A DNA stretch of 64,000 nt from Mesorhizobium amorphae CCNWGS0123 (GTDB taxonomy: Bacteria > Pseudomonadota > Alphaproteobacteria > Rhizobiales > Rhizobiaceae), in contig NZ_CP015318.1 of assembly GCF_001686985.1 (NCBI RefSeq), positions 3,346,001 to 3,410,000 of the forward strand, written 5' to 3'. The position numbers and the translations under genes were made by a program. Positions 63,739 to 64,000 of this stretch are shown here, one piece after another. How positions within the stretch are numbered: the first letter of the stretch is position 1; the number at the start of each line of letters is the position of its first letter. The notes under the pieces were generated by a model, which searched no databases, was not told the origin of the DNA, and saw only the letters and a program-made list of their open reading frames with translations.

Positions 63739-64000
63739 TTATTGCGCCGGCGCCGGCGCGGGTGCCATTGGCGCGGGTGCGGGTGCCGCTGCCGCGGGTG
63801 CCGCCGCCGTCGTGAACCCGCACTGCTTCTGTTCCATCTCGATCTGCTTCGTGATGCGGATGGCGTTCTGTGCGTAGGCTTCCGTCACGGTACCGCTGTT
63901 CACGGTCTTGTCCTTCAGCGGACTGACGGCCGCGCAGAGGTGGAAAACATGCTCCGTCTCGGACTTCGCGGCTCCGTTTTCCGGCGCGATCCAGTACACG
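63739..64000 (-). CDS. C-terminal part of an alanine/proline-rich protein, cut by the window edge
   Basis: The open frame enters from the right edge; at least 86 residues are visible. After 'WIAPENGAAKSETEHVFHLCAAVSPLKDKTVNSGTVTEAYAQNAIRITKQIEMEQKQCGFTT' comes a low-complexity tail of Ala-Pro repeats (APAPAPMAPAPAPAQ). A GTG at 63999 could be a start but the frame is open beyond. Two cysteines (HLCAAV and QKQCGF) suggest a folded periplasmic or outer-membrane-linked part. Family not recognised. Confidence 0.5.
   Translation of the reverse strand, partial: VYWIAPENGAAKSETEHVFHLCAAVSPLKDKTVNSGTVTEAYAQNAIRITKQIEMEQKQCGFTTAAAPAAAAPAPAPMAPAPAPAQ

Overview
The window looks like a piece of an alphaproteobacterial chromosome of the order Rhizobiales, most likely Mesorhizobium or a close relative. 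This rests on the general L-amino-acid transporter aapJQMP, two groESL operons with CIRCE-type operators, a fluoride riboswitch in front of crcB, rhizobial-type intergenic palindromic repeats, and high-GC coding sequence with many ATGA start/stop overlaps. The species is an inference; no 16S or other marker gene is present.

Layout. 0-9 kb: end of a PLP enzyme gene, a branched-chain amino-acid binding protein, a LysR regulator, an ECF sigma factor with a small target operon (DUF4142 protein plus cupredoxin), an HPP/CBS membrane protein, cystathionine beta-lyase, and a DUF1326/DUF2182 pair. 9-13 kb: aapJQMP. 13-22 kb: a DUF2459-type protein, an FAD monooxygenase with a zf-CHCC protein, ppk1-ppx (polyphosphate), two DoxX genes and fumC. 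22-36 kb: small regulator-plus-enzyme units: SDR; BetI/ChoX/hydrolase; TetR/NIPSNAP; a metallophosphoesterase; GST; ArsR with an SRPBCC-YCII fusion; cold-shock protein; YkgJ; riboswitch-crcB; LysE; OsmC/TetR. Most of these have a visible palindromic operator between regulator and target. 36-39 kb: three TadE/TadG-type pilus-surface genes, the largest frameshifted. 39-42 kb: groESL1. 42-51.5 kb: SDR/LysR, TetR/MFS, a sugar-lactone oxidase with an alanine-racemase-fold enzyme, a MarR-GNAT fusion, AraC-GyrI and an MscS channel. 51.6-57.2 kb: groESL2 embedded in about a dozen very small genes, many translationally coupled, with one paralogous pair flanking the chaperonin. 57.2-62.7 kb: a lipoprotein aminopeptidase and a Gabija-like defence operon (OLD-family ATPase/TOPRIM nuclease plus UvrD-like helicase). 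63-64 kb: a methyltransferase and the edge of another gene.

Most notable observations: (1) the Gabija-like two-gene system, in which both genes carry a single-base frameshift although their catalytic motifs survive; (2) a shared two-block promoter motif with identical spacing in front of the ECF sigma gene and its neighbour operon, which suggests an autoregulated regulon; (3) the groESL2 small-gene cassette; (4) one-base frameshifts in four genes of this window, which may mean real decay or systematic indel errors in the assembly. No tRNA, rRNA, CRISPR array or intact insertion sequence was seen.
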